Below, one piece after another: positions 8,730 through 17,965 of a DNA stretch of 64,000 bases. This DNA is from Zoogloeaceae bacterium (lineage in GTDB: Bacteria; Pseudomonadota; Gammaproteobacteria; Burkholderiales; Rhodocyclaceae). The stretch covers positions 43,533-107,532 of the forward strand of contig JAIRPW010000043.1 in NCBI GenBank assembly GCA_031256795.1, written 5' to 3'. The first letter of the stretch is position 1. Each line of letters starts with the position of its first letter. A program made the translations under genes and the position numbers. The notes under the pieces were generated by a model. It was not told where the DNA came from. It saw only the letters and a program-made list of their open reading frames with translations, and did not search any database.

Positions 8730-8743
8730 ATGATTAAAATCAT
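8730..8743. promoter_or_regulatory. FNR-like palindrome
   Basis: ATGAT-TAAA-ATCAT matches the TGAT-N4-ATCA core of the FNR/ANR site. The outermost bases differ from the consensus TTGAT/ATCAA. It sits 32 bases downstream of the distal GntR operator and just before AT-rich -10-like hexamers (TATTAT 8746-8751, TATAGT 8756-8761). Oxygen control of the regulator-ppsA unit is a guess. Confidence 0.35.
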
Positions 8744-8808
8744 AGTATTATATGCTATAGTTAAAGCAGTTTAACAGGTTGAAAAGGCTTGTTTTTTCGT
8801 ATAGAATC

Positions 8809-8823
8809 TATGGTATTACCAAT
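8809..8823. promoter_or_regulatory. GntR operator, proximal copy
   Basis: TATGGT-ATT-ACCAAT keeps the TGGTNNNACCA core of the distal site. Its centre is 111 bases from the distal one, close to an integral number of helical turns (10.6), which would suit looping. It lies between the likely promoter and the GntR start codon, a position expected to repress. Confidence 0.6.
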
Positions 8824-8851
8824 TTATCTGACTTGTGACTTTATCTGTTCT

Positions 8852-9712
8852 ATGCCGCCGCGTCGCCTTTCCGATACGATTGCCGCTGCCCTAGAGCGGC
8901 GCATCCTGGAGGGCGCTCTGCGTCCGGGGGATCGGTTGCCTTCGGAACGCGAACTGGCGGCGGAGTTGGGAGTTTCTCGTCCCTCCTTGCGCGAAGCGAT
9001 TCAGAAACTGCTGTCTCGCGGCTTGTTGAACAGCTATCAGGGCGGCGGAACTTTTGTCACGGAAGGGCTGACAAGCGGTTTTTTCAGTCCCTGGCAGCAT
9101 CTTTTGGAAACGCGCGCCGAAGTGCGCGACAATGTGCTGGAACTTCGCCGCGCTCTGGGTACGCAAGCGGCGGAATGGGCGGCCGCCAGACGTTCAGCGG
9201 CAGATATGGCGCTTTTGCAACAGCGTTTTGCTTGCTTGGATGAAAAATTGAAGGAAACAGCAGAATGCGCGCCCGCCCCTGGCAACGCTCTCTGTCTTGC
9301 TGATTTGGATACCGCCTTTCATCAAGCGCTTTTCAAAGCGGCGCAAAACGTTTTGCTGACGCATCTGGGCGATACTTTGTTAAGCCTGCTTCGCAAAGCG
9401 ACGGAACTGTACTTCATGGAATTGGGAAAAATCCCGCGCGCCTATGCGCTTTTGTCCGCGCAATATGCCGCGCTTTTGGAGTCTATCCATGCGCGGCGTC
9501 CGGTAGCGGCGCGAGCGGCCGCGGCTGCGCACTTGGATTTTGCTGCGGAAAGCATGGCCGAAACCATGCGCGCGGCTTTTGCCGTCACTCCAGCGCTTTC
9601 TTCCGCATCGCTATCCGGCAGTCGCAAAGAAACGCGGAGCAAGGCGGCAAAGACCACAAAAACTTTCAAACAGGGGTTTTTCCCTGACTGTTCTTCTGAT
9701 GATTCTTCCTGA
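8852..9712 (+). CDS. GntR-family regulator, FCD subgroup, PdhR-like
   Basis: A 286-residue transcription factor. The winged helix is at about 5-70 ([20 protein letters not shown], then [20 protein letters not shown], ending GGGTFV), followed by an FCD ligand-binding domain rich in Leu and His. Such proteins sense small carboxylates (pyruvate, lactate, acyl-CoA). I start at ATG 8852 (MPPRRLSD): an open frame reaches 8789, but that would put the proximal operator inside the coding sequence. No good ribosome-binding site precedes it. The Ser/Lys-rich last 35 residues are unlike the family and probably disordered. The stop is 14 bases before ppsA, so the two are likely co-transcribed. Pyruvate as ligand is inferred from operator and neighbour. 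Confidence 0.82.
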   Translation: MPPRRLSDTIAAALERRILEGALRPGDRLPSERELAAELGVSRPSLREAIQKLLSRGLLNSYQGGGTFVTEGLTSGFFSPWQHLLETRAEVRDNVLELRRALGTQAAEWAAARRSAADMALLQQRFACLDEKLKETAECAPAPGNALCLADLDTAFHQALFKAAQNVLLTHLGDTLLSLLRKATELYFMELGKIPRAYALLSAQYAALLESIHARRPVAARAAAAAHLDFAAESMAETMRAAFAVTPALSSASLSGSRKETRSKAAKTTKTFKQGFFPDCSSDDSS

Positions 9713-9726
9713 AAGGAGTGTGCTCC

Positions 9727-12102
9727 ATGAGTAATGTATACGTAATTCCTCTTGAAAAGTTACGCAAAGAAGATGTTGACGAGGTTGGCGGCAAAAACGC
9801 TTCTTTGGGCGAAATGATCAGCCAACTGTCCGGATCCGGGGTGCGCGTTCCGGGAGGATTTGCCACAACCGCGCGCGCGTTTCGTCTTTTTCTTTCGCAA
9901 AGCGGCCTGAACAAGGAAATTGCCGAAATTCTCGAATCTCTGGATGTGGAAGACGTAAACGCGCTTGCCCAGGCGGGGGCGCGCATTCGTCAGATGATTG
10001 TGGAAACGCCTTTCCCAACCGCGCTTACTGTTGCAATTACTGAACAATATCAACTGCTTGTAAAAGATTCTTCAAGTGACGTCTCATTTGCGGTGCGATC
10101 GTCCGCCACGGCGGAAGACCTGCCGGACGCCTCTTTCGCCGGTCAGCAGGAAACCTTTCTGAATATTGTGGGTCTGGACAATATCTTGCACGCGATCAAG
10201 GAAGTGTTTGCCTCGCTTTACAATGACCGCGCCATTGCCTATCGCGTACATCAGGGCTTTGTTCATTCTGAAGTGGCGCTTTCCGCCGGTGTTCAGCGCA
10301 TGGTGCGCTCAGACAAGGGCGCGGCAGGCGTGATGTTTACGCTGGACACAGAATCTGGATTCCGCGACGCAGTCTTTTTAACCGCGAGCTATGGTTTGGG
10401 AGAAACTGTCGTGCAGGGCGCGGTTAACCCCGATGAGTTCTATGTGCATAAGCCCATGCTGGAAGCGGGTAAAAAGGCGATCGTGCGCCGCGCGCTGGGT
10501 TCCAAAATGATCCGCATGGTGTTTTCCTCCGAAAAAATCGCCGGGAAATCCACTGTGACAGAAGCGGTTCCAGAAAATGACCGCCATCGGTTTTCCATTA
10601 CAGACGCGGAAGTTGAAGAATTGGCGCGTTACGCGGTCATCATCGAAAAGCATTACCAGCGTCCCATGGACATTGAGTGGGGGCGGGATGGAACGGATAA
10701 CAAACTTTACATCCTGCAGGCGCGGCCAGAAACAGTAAAATCAAGAGAAGATGGAAACCGGCAGGAAAAATTCCGCCTGAAAACCTTCTCCAAAGTTCTG
10801 GCGGCAGGGCGCGCTATTGGGCAGAGAATTGGCGTAGGGCCTGTGCGCATCGTGCGCGACCCGAAAGACATGGACAAAGTGCGCCCCGGCGATGTGCTGG
10901 TGGCCGACATGACGGACCCGAACTGGGAACCCGTGATGAAGCGTGCTTCGGCTATCGTGACCAACCGCGGCGGCAGGACTTGCCACGCCGCGATTATCGC
11001 CCGCGAACTGGGAGTTCCGGCCATTGTGGGATGCGGCGACGCGACAGAAACGCTCGCGGAAGACGAACGTGTGACAGCCTCCTGCGCGGAAGGGGACACC
11101 GGGCATATCTATCGCGGAGAGCTGGAGTTTGAAGTCATCACAAAAGACGTCTCCGCGATGCCGGAAATTCCCGTGAAAATCATGATGAACGTCGGCAATC
11201 CTGAGTTGGCGTTTGAGTTTGCGCAATTGCCTAATTCCGGAGTGGGATTGGCGCGCGTGGAGTTTGTTATCAACAATGTTATCGGTATCCATCCGAAAGC
11301 GATTTTGGACATTGAGCATTTGCCGGTTTCCAAGCGCGAGGAGATTGAGCGGCGCGCGCGCGGCTATGTCAGTCCGGTGGAATTTTTCGTGGAAAAGCTG
11401 GCGGAAGGCGTTGCGACCATTGCGGCGGCGTTTTACCCCAAGCCGGTGATTGTCCGGCTTTCAGATTTTAAATCCAATGAGTATCGCAAACTGCTGGGCG
11501 GCGAATTGTATGAGCCGGAAGAGGAAAACCCCATGCTGGGATTCAGAGGCGCGTCGCGTTATCTTGCCTCGTCTTTCCGGGACTGTTTTGCGCTGGAATG
11601 CCGCGCCATGAAAAAAGTCCGCGAAGACATGGGGTTAACGAATGTCTGGCTGATGATTCCCTTTGTGCGCACCCTGGAAGAAGGGCGGGAAGTTGTTCAG
11701 TTGCTGACCAGACACGGGCTGAAACAAGGCGAAAACGACCTGAAAATTATCATGATGTGCGAGATTCCGTCCAACGCGCTTTTGGCGGAAGAATTTCTGG
11801 AAATTTTCGACGGGTTTTCAATTGGCTCCAATGACTTAACGCAGCTTACGCTGGGACTTGACCGGGATTCCAGCCTTGTGGCCAATTTGTTTGACGAGAG
11901 AAACCCCGCGGTAAAGAAACTCCTGGCAATGGCGATTGAAACCGCCAACCGCAAGGGAAAATACGTAGGGATTTGCGGCCAGGGACCTTCCGACCACGCG
12001 GATCTCGCGGAATGGCTGATGGAGCAGGGCATTCAAAGCATGTCGCTAAACCCAGACACGGTAGTAGATACGTGGCAGCGTCTGGCGGCGCGCCAAAAGT
12101 AA
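9727..12102 (+). CDS. ppsA: Phosphoenolpyruvate synthase
   Basis: Pyruvate, water dikinase: makes PEP, AMP and phosphate from pyruvate, ATP and water, the entry to gluconeogenesis from three-carbon compounds. The 791-residue length matches the family. The ATP-grasp N-terminal half contains [20 protein letters not shown]. The swivelling phosphohistidine domain has [15 protein letters not shown] with His420 as phospho-acceptor. The C-terminal TIM-barrel has [19 protein letters not shown] and [18 protein letters not shown] 9727 is set by AAAGGAG at 9712-9717; a GTG at 9718 is too close to it. It follows the GntR gene by 14 bases. Confidence 0.96.
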   Translation: MSNVYVIPLEKLRKEDVDEVGGKNASLGEMISQLSGSGVRVPGGFATTARAFRLFLSQSGLNKEIAEILESLDVEDVNALAQAGARIRQMIVETPFPTALTVAITEQYQLLVKDSSSDVSFAVRSSATAEDLPDASFAGQQETFLNIVGLDNILHAIKEVFASLYNDRAIAYRVHQGFVHSEVALSAGVQRMVRSDKGAAGVMFTLDTESGFRDAVFLTASYGLGETVVQGAVNPDEFYVHKPMLEAGKKAIVRRALGSKMIRMVFSSEKIAGKSTVTEAVPENDRHRFSITDAEVEELARYAVIIEKHYQRPMDIEWGRDGTDNKLYILQARPETVKSREDGNRQEKFRLKTFSKVLAAGRAIGQRIGVGPVRIVRDPKDMDKVRPGDVLVADMTDPNWEPVMKRASAIVTNRGGRTCHAAIIARELGVPAIVGCGDATETLAEDERVTASCAEGDTGHIYRGELEFEVITKDVSAMPEIPVKIMMNVGNPELAFEFAQLPNSGVGLARVEFVINNVIGIHPKAILDIEHLPVSKREEIERRARGYVSPVEFFVEKLAEGVATIAAAFYPKPVIVRLSDFKSNEYRKLLGGELYEPEEENPMLGFRGASRYLASSFRDCFALECRAMKKVREDMGLTNVWLMIPFVRTLEEGREVVQLLTRHGLKQGENDLKIIMMCEIPSNALLAEEFLEIFDGFSIGSNDLTQLTLGLDRDSSLVANLFDERNPAVKKLLAMAIETANRKGKYVGICGQGPSDHADLAEWLMEQGIQSMSLNPDTVVDTWQRLAARQK

Positions 12103-12109
12103 GGCAAGC

Positions 12110-12142
12110 GAGGGATTTGCGGGCGCGCCCCGCAAATCCCTC
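12110..12142. terminator. Strong hairpin after ppsA
   Basis: A perfect 14-bp stem (GAGGGATTTGCGGG with its complement) closes a CGCGC loop seven bases after the ppsA stop codon. There is no T-run on either side. It may be an RNA 3'-end stabiliser or a weak terminator. The true intrinsic terminator of the convergent ahcY lies next to it. Confidence 0.55.
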
Positions 12143-12182
12143 AAGCATTGGCTGATAGGAGGAGATCGAGATTCGCAGATTA

Positions 12183-12207
12183 AAAAGGAGGCTGCCCCGC
12201 CTCCTTG
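12183..12207 (-). terminator. Intrinsic terminator of ahcY
   Basis: On the minus strand AAGGAGGC and GCCTCCTT form an 8-bp stem with a six-base loop, followed by T residues running into TTTTTAA. It starts 13 bases after the ahcY stop. Confidence 0.75.
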
Positions 12208-12219
12208 CTCGCGTCAATC

Positions 12220-13617
12220 TCAATAGCGGTAATGCTCCGCTTTGTAAGGTCCATCAATGGGTACGCCAATATACGCGGCTTGTTCCGGCAGAAGCGTTGT
12301 CAAATGCGCGCCCAGTTTTTTCAGGTGCAGTCGGGCAACCGTTTCGTCCAGTTTTTTCGGCAAGGTATACACGCCTACCGGGTAACTTTCCGGCTTTCCG
12401 AAAAGCTCAATTTGCGCCAGCGTCTGGTTGGTAAAAGAGTTACTCATGACGAAACTAGGATGACCCGTGGCGCAGCCCAAGTTTACAAGCCGCCCCTCCG
12501 CCAGAAGAATAAGCCGCTTCCCGTCCGGGAAAATAATATGGTCGACTTGCGGCTTAATGTTTTCCCACGGATATTGCTTCAAACTTGCCACGTCAATTTC
12601 AGAATCAAAATGCCCGATATTGCACACAATGGCGTTATGTTTCATTGCCTGCATGTGCGTATGCGTAATGACGCGCAAATTTCCGGTGGCAGTCACAAAA
12701 ATATCCCCCAGAGCGGCGGCCTCATCCATGCTGACCACGCGGTATCCTTCCATCGCGGCTTGCAAGGCGCAGATAGGATCAATCTCGGTCACCCATACCG
12801 TCGCGCCCAGACCGCGCAGGGATTGCGCGCATCCCTTGCCCACGTCGCCATAACCCAGCACGACCGCAATCTTTCCCGCAACCATTACGTCGGTTGCGCG
12901 TTTGACGCCGTCCACCAATGACTCGCGGCATCCGTAAAGATTATCAAACTTGGATTTGGTTACCGAATCATTCACATTGATGGCGGGAAATTTGAGTTCG
13001 CCTTTTGCGTGCATCTGGTACAGGCGATGTACGCCCGTGGTTGTCTCTTCCGTTACGCCCCGGATGTGGGCGGCGCGGGTGGAATACCATGCGGGGTCTA
13101 CTTTCAATTTTTCCCGAATGGCGGAAAAAAGCGCGATTTCTTCTTCACAGGTTGGGTTCGCTACAACAGAAATATCTTTTTCCGCGCGCGCGCCCAAATG
13201 CAGAAGCAGTGTCGCGTCGCCGCCGTCGTCCAGAATCATGTTAGAAAAGCCGTTGTCCGGCCATTCAAAAATACGATGCGTGTAGTCCCAGTAGTCTTCC
13301 AGACTCTCGCCTTTGACCGCAAACACAGAAATGCCTTCCCGCGCAATGGCTGCCGCCGCGTGATCCTGTGTCGAAAAAATATTACAGGACGCCCAGCGCA
13401 CCTCCGCGCCCAGCGCGGTCAGCGTTTCGATGAGAACTGCGGTTTGAATGGTCATATGCAGCGAGCCGCTGATTCGCGCGCCTTTTAGTGGCTGGCTGGC
13501 GGCAAATTCCTCACGTGTCGCCATCAGCCCCGGCATTTCAGTTTCGGCAATTGTGATTTCCTTGCGTCCCCAATCCGCGAGCGCGTAATCGGCGATAACA
13601 TAGTCATGAACAGTCAT
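12220..13617 (-). CDS. ahcY: Adenosylhomocysteinase
   Basis: Hydrolyses S-adenosylhomocysteine to adenosine and homocysteine, clearing the product of SAM-dependent methylations. The 465-residue protein has the NAD-binding segment [20 protein letters not shown], the substrate-domain motif [21 protein letters not shown] and the C-terminal HYRY-type end found in the family. ATG 13617 ([11 protein letters not shown]) is preceded by AAGGATAG; an open frame extending to 13686 would run into the riboswitch. Expression is governed by the SAH riboswitch and promoter immediately upstream. Confidence 0.97.
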   Translation of the reverse strand: MTVHDYVIADYALADWGRKEITIAETEMPGLMATREEFAASQPLKGARISGSLHMTIQTAVLIETLTALGAEVRWASCNIFSTQDHAAAAIAREGISVFAVKGESLEDYWDYTHRIFEWPDNGFSNMILDDGGDATLLLHLGARAEKDISVVANPTCEEEIALFSAIREKLKVDPAWYSTRAAHIRGVTEETTTGVHRLYQMHAKGELKFPAINVNDSVTKSKFDNLYGCRESLVDGVKRATDVMVAGKIAVVLGYGDVGKGCAQSLRGLGATVWVTEIDPICALQAAMEGYRVVSMDEAAALGDIFVTATGNLRVITHTHMQAMKHNAIVCNIGHFDSEIDVASLKQYPWENIKPQVDHIIFPDGKRLILLAEGRLVNLGCATGHPSFVMSNSFTNQTLAQIELFGKPESYPVGVYTLPKKLDETVARLHLKKLGAHLTTLLPEQAAYIGVPIDGPYKAEHYRY

Positions 13618-13702
13618 CAAACTATCCTTCAGAAAAGTGAATCGAAAGCGGAGAGAGGAAAAAAGACACGCCTCGCCCCATCTCAAAAACCAATGAACGG
13701 GA

Positions 13703-13791
13703 CGAGCGCCGTTGACGCCGATTCACGCAATTCATGCCGCGCGGATACGGTTTCCGAGCCTGGGATTGAAAATCTCGCAACGCTCCTCGGA
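13703..13791 (-). ncRNA. S-adenosylhomocysteine (SAH) riboswitch
   Basis: Reading the minus strand from 13790: CCGAGGAGCGTTGCGAG, then CCCAGGCTCGG, then GTCAACGGCGCTCG. These are the three conserved blocks of the SAH riboswitch in the right order. CCGAG (13790-13786) pairs with CTCGG (13758-13754) as P1; GAGCG and CGCTC (ending at 13704) can form the pseudoknot; GATT/AATC closes the apical hairpin. It lies 86 bases before the ahcY start codon. In this family SAH binding turns on ahcY expression. The blocks are read directly; the fold is drawn by hand. Confidence 0.9.
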
Positions 13792-13797
13792 GGGGGC

Positions 13798-13826
13798 ATT
13801 CTAACAATGCCGCGCGTGACCGGCAA
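13798..13826 (-). promoter_or_regulatory. Promoter of the riboswitch-ahcY transcript
   Basis: On the minus strand TTGCCG (13826-13821) and TAGAAT (13803-13798) are separated by exactly 17 bases. Transcription would start at about 13791, the first base of the riboswitch. It lies directly after the purF stop codon. Confidence 0.7.
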
Positions 13827-13830
13827 TTTT

Positions 13831-15372
13831 CTATTCGCCGCGCTCCGCGTCCGCGAAAAGCCCCAGTTCCATTTGCTGCGAATGTTCGCTTTCCTCATCT
13901 TGCCCGTTGGCCTTTTTTCTGCGGCGCGCCTCTATGGCGTCCAAGTATTCAGGAGTGACGTCTCCGGTAATGTAACGACCGTCAAAGCAGGAAGTATCGA
14001 AAGCGGAAAGCTGAGGATTGAGCGTGGTAATTGAAGTTTCCAGCATGGATAGATCTTGATAAACCAATGCGTCCGCGCCAATTTCCAGGGCAATTTCCGC
14101 TTCTGTTTTTCCGTGCGCGATTAGCTCCGCGCGAGTGGGCATATCAATGCCGTAGACGTTGGGATAACGCACCGGAGGCGCGGCAGAAGCAAAATACACT
14201 TTGAGCGCCCCAGCCGCGCGCGCCATGTCCACAATTTCTTGACTAGTCGTCCCGCGCACAATGGAATCATCTACCAAAAGCACCCGCTTGTTTTTGAATT
14301 CCTGCCCGATGGTATTGAGCTTTTGCCGCACGGATTTTTTCCGCATCATTTGACCGGGCATAATGAAAGTGCGCCCAATATAGCGATTTTTCACAAACCC
14401 TTCGCGGTAAGGAAGATTCAGCCTCTGTGCCAGTTGCATGGCGGCAGGACGGCTGGAATCCGGAATGGGAATCACGGCGTCAATCTCCGTAATCGGCAAC
14501 GAGGCGCGAACCTTGTCTGCCAGATGTTCTCCCATCGAAAGGCGCGCTTCATAGACGGAAACGCCATCCATCATGGAGTCGGGGCGCGCGAGATAAACAT
14601 ACTCAAAAATGCAGGGAACCAGGCGCGGCGTGTCCGCGCATTGGCGTGAAAAAAACCGCCTTCTGCAATCAATGAACACTGCCTCGCCGGGCGCAACATC
14701 TCGCATAACCTGGAAACCCAAGGCGTCCAGCGCAACAGATTCTGACGCGAGTAAATATTCCTCTTCCCCTTCTTTTGTTCGCTGCATACCGACGATCAGC
14801 GGACGAATGCCGTATGGATCCCGAAACGCCAAAAGACCATATCCGGCAATCATGGCGACCGCCGCGTATGCTCCCTTAACGCGGCGATGCACGCCAGAGA
14901 CCGCAGAAAAAATAGCGTTCAGATCAAGCCTTACGCCATGCGCGGCTTCCTGCAATTCATGCGCCAGCACATTCAGCAGCACTTCAGAATCGGAATTGGT
15001 GTTTACATGCCGCAAGTCCTGCTCGAACATTTCAAGTTTCAGGGATTCCGCGTTGATTAGGTTGCCGTTATGCGCCAGCGCAATGCCGAACGGGGAATTA
15101 ACGTAGAAAGGCTGCGCTTCCGCGAAATTCCAGGCTGATCCTGCCGTAGGATAACGGCAATGCCCAATTCCCCAGTTTCCCGGAAGCGCTCGCATATTGC
15201 GGGTGCGGAACACATCCCGCACAAAGCCTGGCCCCTTGTACAAATGGAATGTGTTGCCGTCCGCAGTGGCAATGCCCGCGGCGTCCTGTCCACGGTGCTG
15301 AAGCACCATCAGGCCATCATAGAGCAGCTGATTGACCGGGGTCGTTGCGACAACACCCAAAACACCACACAT
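13831..15372 (-). CDS. purF: Amidophosphoribosyltransferase
   Basis: First enzyme of purine synthesis: makes phosphoribosylamine from PRPP and glutamine. The protein has 513 residues. Cys2 (MCGVLGVV) is the N-terminal nucleophile of the class II glutaminase domain; LMVLQHRGQDAAGIAT and IGHCRYPTAGS are its conserved segments. The phosphoribosyltransferase loop is VLLVDDSIVRGTTS. ATG 15372 follows GGAGG. It is the last gene of the folC-SPOR-cvpA-purF series on this strand, a cluster order conserved in beta- and gammaproteobacteria. The promoter of ahcY begins right after its stop. Confidence 0.96.
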   Translation of the reverse strand: MCGVLGVVATTPVNQLLYDGLMVLQHRGQDAAGIATADGNTFHLYKGPGFVRDVFRTRNMRALPGNWGIGHCRYPTAGSAWNFAEAQPFYVNSPFGIALAHNGNLINAESLKLEMFEQDLRHVNTNSDSEVLLNVLAHELQEAAHGVRLDLNAIFSAVSGVHRRVKGAYAAVAMIAGYGLLAFRDPYGIRPLIVGMQRTKEGEEEYLLASESVALDALGFQVMRDVAPGEAVFIDCRRRFFSRQCADTPRLVPCIFEYVYLARPDSMMDGVSVYEARLSMGEHLADKVRASLPITEIDAVIPIPDSSRPAAMQLAQRLNLPYREGFVKNRYIGRTFIMPGQMMRKKSVRQKLNTIGQEFKNKRVLLVDDSIVRGTTSQEIVDMARAAGALKVYFASAAPPVRYPNVYGIDMPTRAELIAHGKTEAEIALEIGADALVYQDLSMLETSITTLNPQLSAFDTSCFDGRYITGDVTPEYLDAIEARRRKKANGQDEESEHSQQMELGLFADAERGE

Positions 15373-15389
15373 TGCGGCCTCCGTAGGAG

Positions 15390-15890
15390 TCAGTGTTTCC
15401 GAAATCGAATCCGTTTGGCAATTTCAACGGGCAGCCAGGGACGCATGGCGAGAACGGCAATTTCCAGCGGACGGGAAAGTTTAGCTTCCCGCCACCAGGG
15501 CTGCTGCGGAAACTGTGTCAGCCCGCCCAGCGTCACCAGAATCAGCGCGATACACAAACCGCGCAGAAAACCAAAGAACAGTCCGGCAAGGCGGTCAAAT
15601 ACGCCCAGACCCAGCGCGTGAATCAGCCTGCGCGCGAGATAACGTACCAGAGAAAGCAAAATCAGCACCGCAAAAAAAACCACGATCCATCCCGCGACAA
15701 TGCGCATGAACGGATCGGCAATCACATCCGCAAAAAGCTGCTGCCCTATTTGTTCGCCAAAAGCGCGCGCGGTAAAAAAAGCCAAAATCAGAGAAAGCAG
15801 GGCGATGATTTCTCCTACAACTCCGCGCCATACTCCCAAAAACATGGAAAGCGCCAGAATGGTCAGGACGACGTAATCAAAAACAGTCAT
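15390..15890 (-). CDS. cvpA: CvpA family membrane protein
   Basis: A 166-residue inner-membrane protein with four predicted transmembrane segments (FDYVVLTILALSMFLGVW at the N-terminus, then about 25-45, 60-85 and 100-120). Members were first described as needed for colicin V production; later work links them to envelope integrity. The exact role is not settled. Its ATG overlaps the stop of the SPOR gene by four bases (ATGA), and purF follows after 17 bases, so it is translationally coupled in the purF operon. Confidence 0.88.
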   Translation of the reverse strand: MTVFDYVVLTILALSMFLGVWRGVVGEIIALLSLILAFFTARAFGEQIGQQLFADVIADPFMRIVAGWIVVFFAVLILLSLVRYLARRLIHALGLGVFDRLAGLFFGFLRGLCIALILVTLGGLTQFPQQPWWREAKLSRPLEIAVLAMRPWLPVEIAKRIRFRKH

Positions 15891-16603
15891 GCTTTTTCAG
15901 GCGCCGACGCAATCTTTGTGCCCTGCAAGTTGATGCGCTCCATCTTTTTCTGGGCGCGTTCCGCTTCCTCACGATTCCGGAAAGGCCCCGCGCGCACACG
16001 GGTCTTTTTTTCCTTTTCCAGCGTTTCGGTATACACCGGAATTCCAAGTTCCCCCAACTTCTTTTTCAGAGTATTGACATTGGACAAATCGGAGTAAGCG
16101 CCAATAAGAATGATATGCGGCGTGCTGTTTGACGCCGCAGCCGCTCCGGGCGTTCGTCCGGCGAGAATGGCTGCGGCGCGTTCGGCGTCCAGATCTCGGA
16201 GCGGCGGTTCAGAGGGTTTTTGCCGCGCCGACGGCGGGGGCGCGGGCATTGTTTTTGCGGGGGGCGGGGGTTGCGTATTTTGCGCGGCGGGCTGCGGGCG
16301 CGCCGCAACGGTCGCGGAATCCGGCGTGGTTATGGCGGGAGGCGGCAGCGAAACGGCAGCGGTATCTTTTTGTTCTGCTTGTTCCGGGACGGGTAAGGTA
16401 TTGAGTTCAAGCAGAATGGCGTCTTCGCCGGGTTTGGCTGGAATACTGATGAGCGGCTCTGAACCAGAGCTCTGCGGATCGGCGTCCATGACCGCAAGCA
16501 GAATTATGGAAGCCAGGAATACAAAGATCACCGCGCCAATCAGCCTACGCCGCGCTTTTTGCTTGAGGTGCGGCGGAATTTCGCTGTCTGAATATGCCAT
16601 CAT
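15887..16603 (-). CDS. SPOR-domain membrane protein (DedD-like)
   Basis: A 238-residue protein with a cytoplasmic N-terminus, one transmembrane helix (RLIGAVIFVFLASIILLAVM, about 21-40), a Pro/Ala-rich periplasmic linker and a C-terminal SPOR domain (about 160-235, IILIGAYSDLSNVNTLKKKL and TRVRAGPFRNREEAERAQKK). SPOR domains bind denuded peptidoglycan at the division septum. Its place between folC and cvpA is that of dedD in E. coli. ATG 16603 follows AAAGG and overlaps the folC stop by one base. Confidence 0.85.
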   Translation of the reverse strand: MMAYSDSEIPPHLKQKARRRLIGAVIFVFLASIILLAVMDADPQSSGSEPLISIPAKPGEDAILLELNTLPVPEQAEQKDTAAVSLPPPAITTPDSATVAARPQPAAQNTQPPPPAKTMPAPPPSARQKPSEPPLRDLDAERAAAILAGRTPGAAAASNSTPHIILIGAYSDLSNVNTLKKKLGELGIPVYTETLEKEKKTRVRAGPFRNREEAERAQKKMERINLQGTKIASAPEKA

Positions 16604-17946
16604 CAGAATACCTTTGGTCTTTTCAGGGAAGACTCCAGACGCCGCCAAACGGCAGCAAGCGTGTGAAACGAGCCTATGACGATAATTCTATCACTTTCTT
16701 TTGCCGTTTCCCGCGCGTGGTCAAAGGCGTCTTCCGGGCTTTCATAACAGCTCAGCAGAGCGCTTGAATCTGCGGCAAGAAGTTTGTCCGCAAGCGCGTC
16801 GGCTTTTTGGCCGCGAATTCCGGTTAACGTCGCTATAAACCAGCGCGTGACTTTTCCTTTCAGCGCGGCAAGGCTGTTTATGGCGTCTTTGTCCGCAAGC
16901 ATACCCAGGACAGCGTAGGTATTCGCAAAAAACCCCATGTCGTCCAAATTTTCCGCCAGTACGCGCAGCGCTTCTGGATTGTGTCCCGCGTCCAGCACAA
17001 TTACGGGGCGTCCCGGCAAAACCTGGAAGCGTCCCGGCAATTCCGCCCGCGCCAGACCTTCGCGGATCGCCTGCGCGGAAACCGGCAGACGCTCGCGTAG
17101 CGCGTCCAGAGCGGCAAGCGCGAGTGACGCGTTGTTGATTTGCGCCGCCCCGCGCAAATTGGGATGCGCAAGAATACGGCGTTCCAGTTTTTCCGGAGTT
17201 TTCCGCCAATATTGCCATTGCAGAGGCGCATCCGTGGTTTTTTGCCAGCCGAAATCACGCCCCGCGACAAAGAGCGGGACCTTAAGCGTCGCGGCCTGCC
17301 GCAGCACGCTTTCCGGCGGGTGGGCGTCACCGCAGAATGCGGGATGGCCAGAGCGGAAAATCCCCGCTTTTTCCAGGCCGATTTCCTCGCGCGTCGCGCC
17401 CAGCCATTGCTGATGATCTAAATCAATGCTGGTTAGTAGCGCGACGTCGGGGTCGTAAAGGTTTACGGCGTCCAGGCGTCCGCCCAGACCCACTTCCAGA
17501 ATCAGCGCCTCGCATTTGGCGGCGGAGAAAATCTGCCAGGCGGCAAGGGTGGCAAACTCGAAATAGGTTAGCGCGGCATTGCCCGCCGCTTTTCGCGCGC
17601 GTTCTACTTCCGCAAACGCTGCGCACAGGGATTCCGCGCGCGCCTCTTCGCCGTTAATGCGCACGCGCTCGGTAAAACGCAGCAAATGCGGAGAGGTGTA
17701 ACAGCCCACGCGGTAGCCCGCTCGGACAAGAATCATTTCCAGATAGACTGCGGTCGACCCTTTGCCGTTTGTACCTGCCAGGGTAAAAATAGGGCAAAAG
17801 GGACGCTGTCCCAGAGCCGCGCCGACTTCTCTGACTCGCTGCAATCCCAGTTCAATGCCCGCTTCCCCTTTGGGATGCAGGCTTTCCAGGTACATCAGCC
17901 AGCCGGGAAGATCGGCGGGCAAAACGGCAGCATGTGTGGCGCGCAT
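16603..17946 (-). CDS. folC: Dihydrofolate synthase / folylpolyglutamate synthase
   Basis: Adds glutamate to dihydropteroate and to folates, using ATP. The 447-residue protein has the Mur-ligase-type P-loop FTLAGTNGKGSTAVYLE and the following substrate segment VGCYTSPHLLRFTERVRING. ATG 17946 (MRATHAAVLP) gives the normal family length; an open frame to 18039 would overlap the upstream gene. No clear ribosome-binding site is visible. accD, which often precedes folC, is absent; a FUSC-like gene takes its place 19 bases upstream. Confidence 0.93.
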   Translation of the reverse strand: MRATHAAVLPADLPGWLMYLESLHPKGEAGIELGLQRVREVGAALGQRPFCPIFTLAGTNGKGSTAVYLEMILVRAGYRVGCYTSPHLLRFTERVRINGEEARAESLCAAFAEVERARKAAGNAALTYFEFATLAAWQIFSAAKCEALILEVGLGGRLDAVNLYDPDVALLTSIDLDHQQWLGATREEIGLEKAGIFRSGHPAFCGDAHPPESVLRQAATLKVPLFVAGRDFGWQKTTDAPLQWQYWRKTPEKLERRILAHPNLRGAAQINNASLALAALDALRERLPVSAQAIREGLARAELPGRFQVLPGRPVIVLDAGHNPEALRVLAENLDDMGFFANTYAVLGMLADKDAINSLAALKGKVTRWFIATLTGIRGQKADALADKLLAADSSALLSCYESPEDAFDHARETAKESDRIIVIGSFHTLAAVWRRLESSLKRPKVF

Positions 17947-17965
17947 GAAAAAACAAGAATAAAAA

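Noticed and set aside
12205..12921. Plus-strand frame opposite ahcY
   Set aside because: Antisense of adenosylhomocysteinase; no start signal and no protein-like features.
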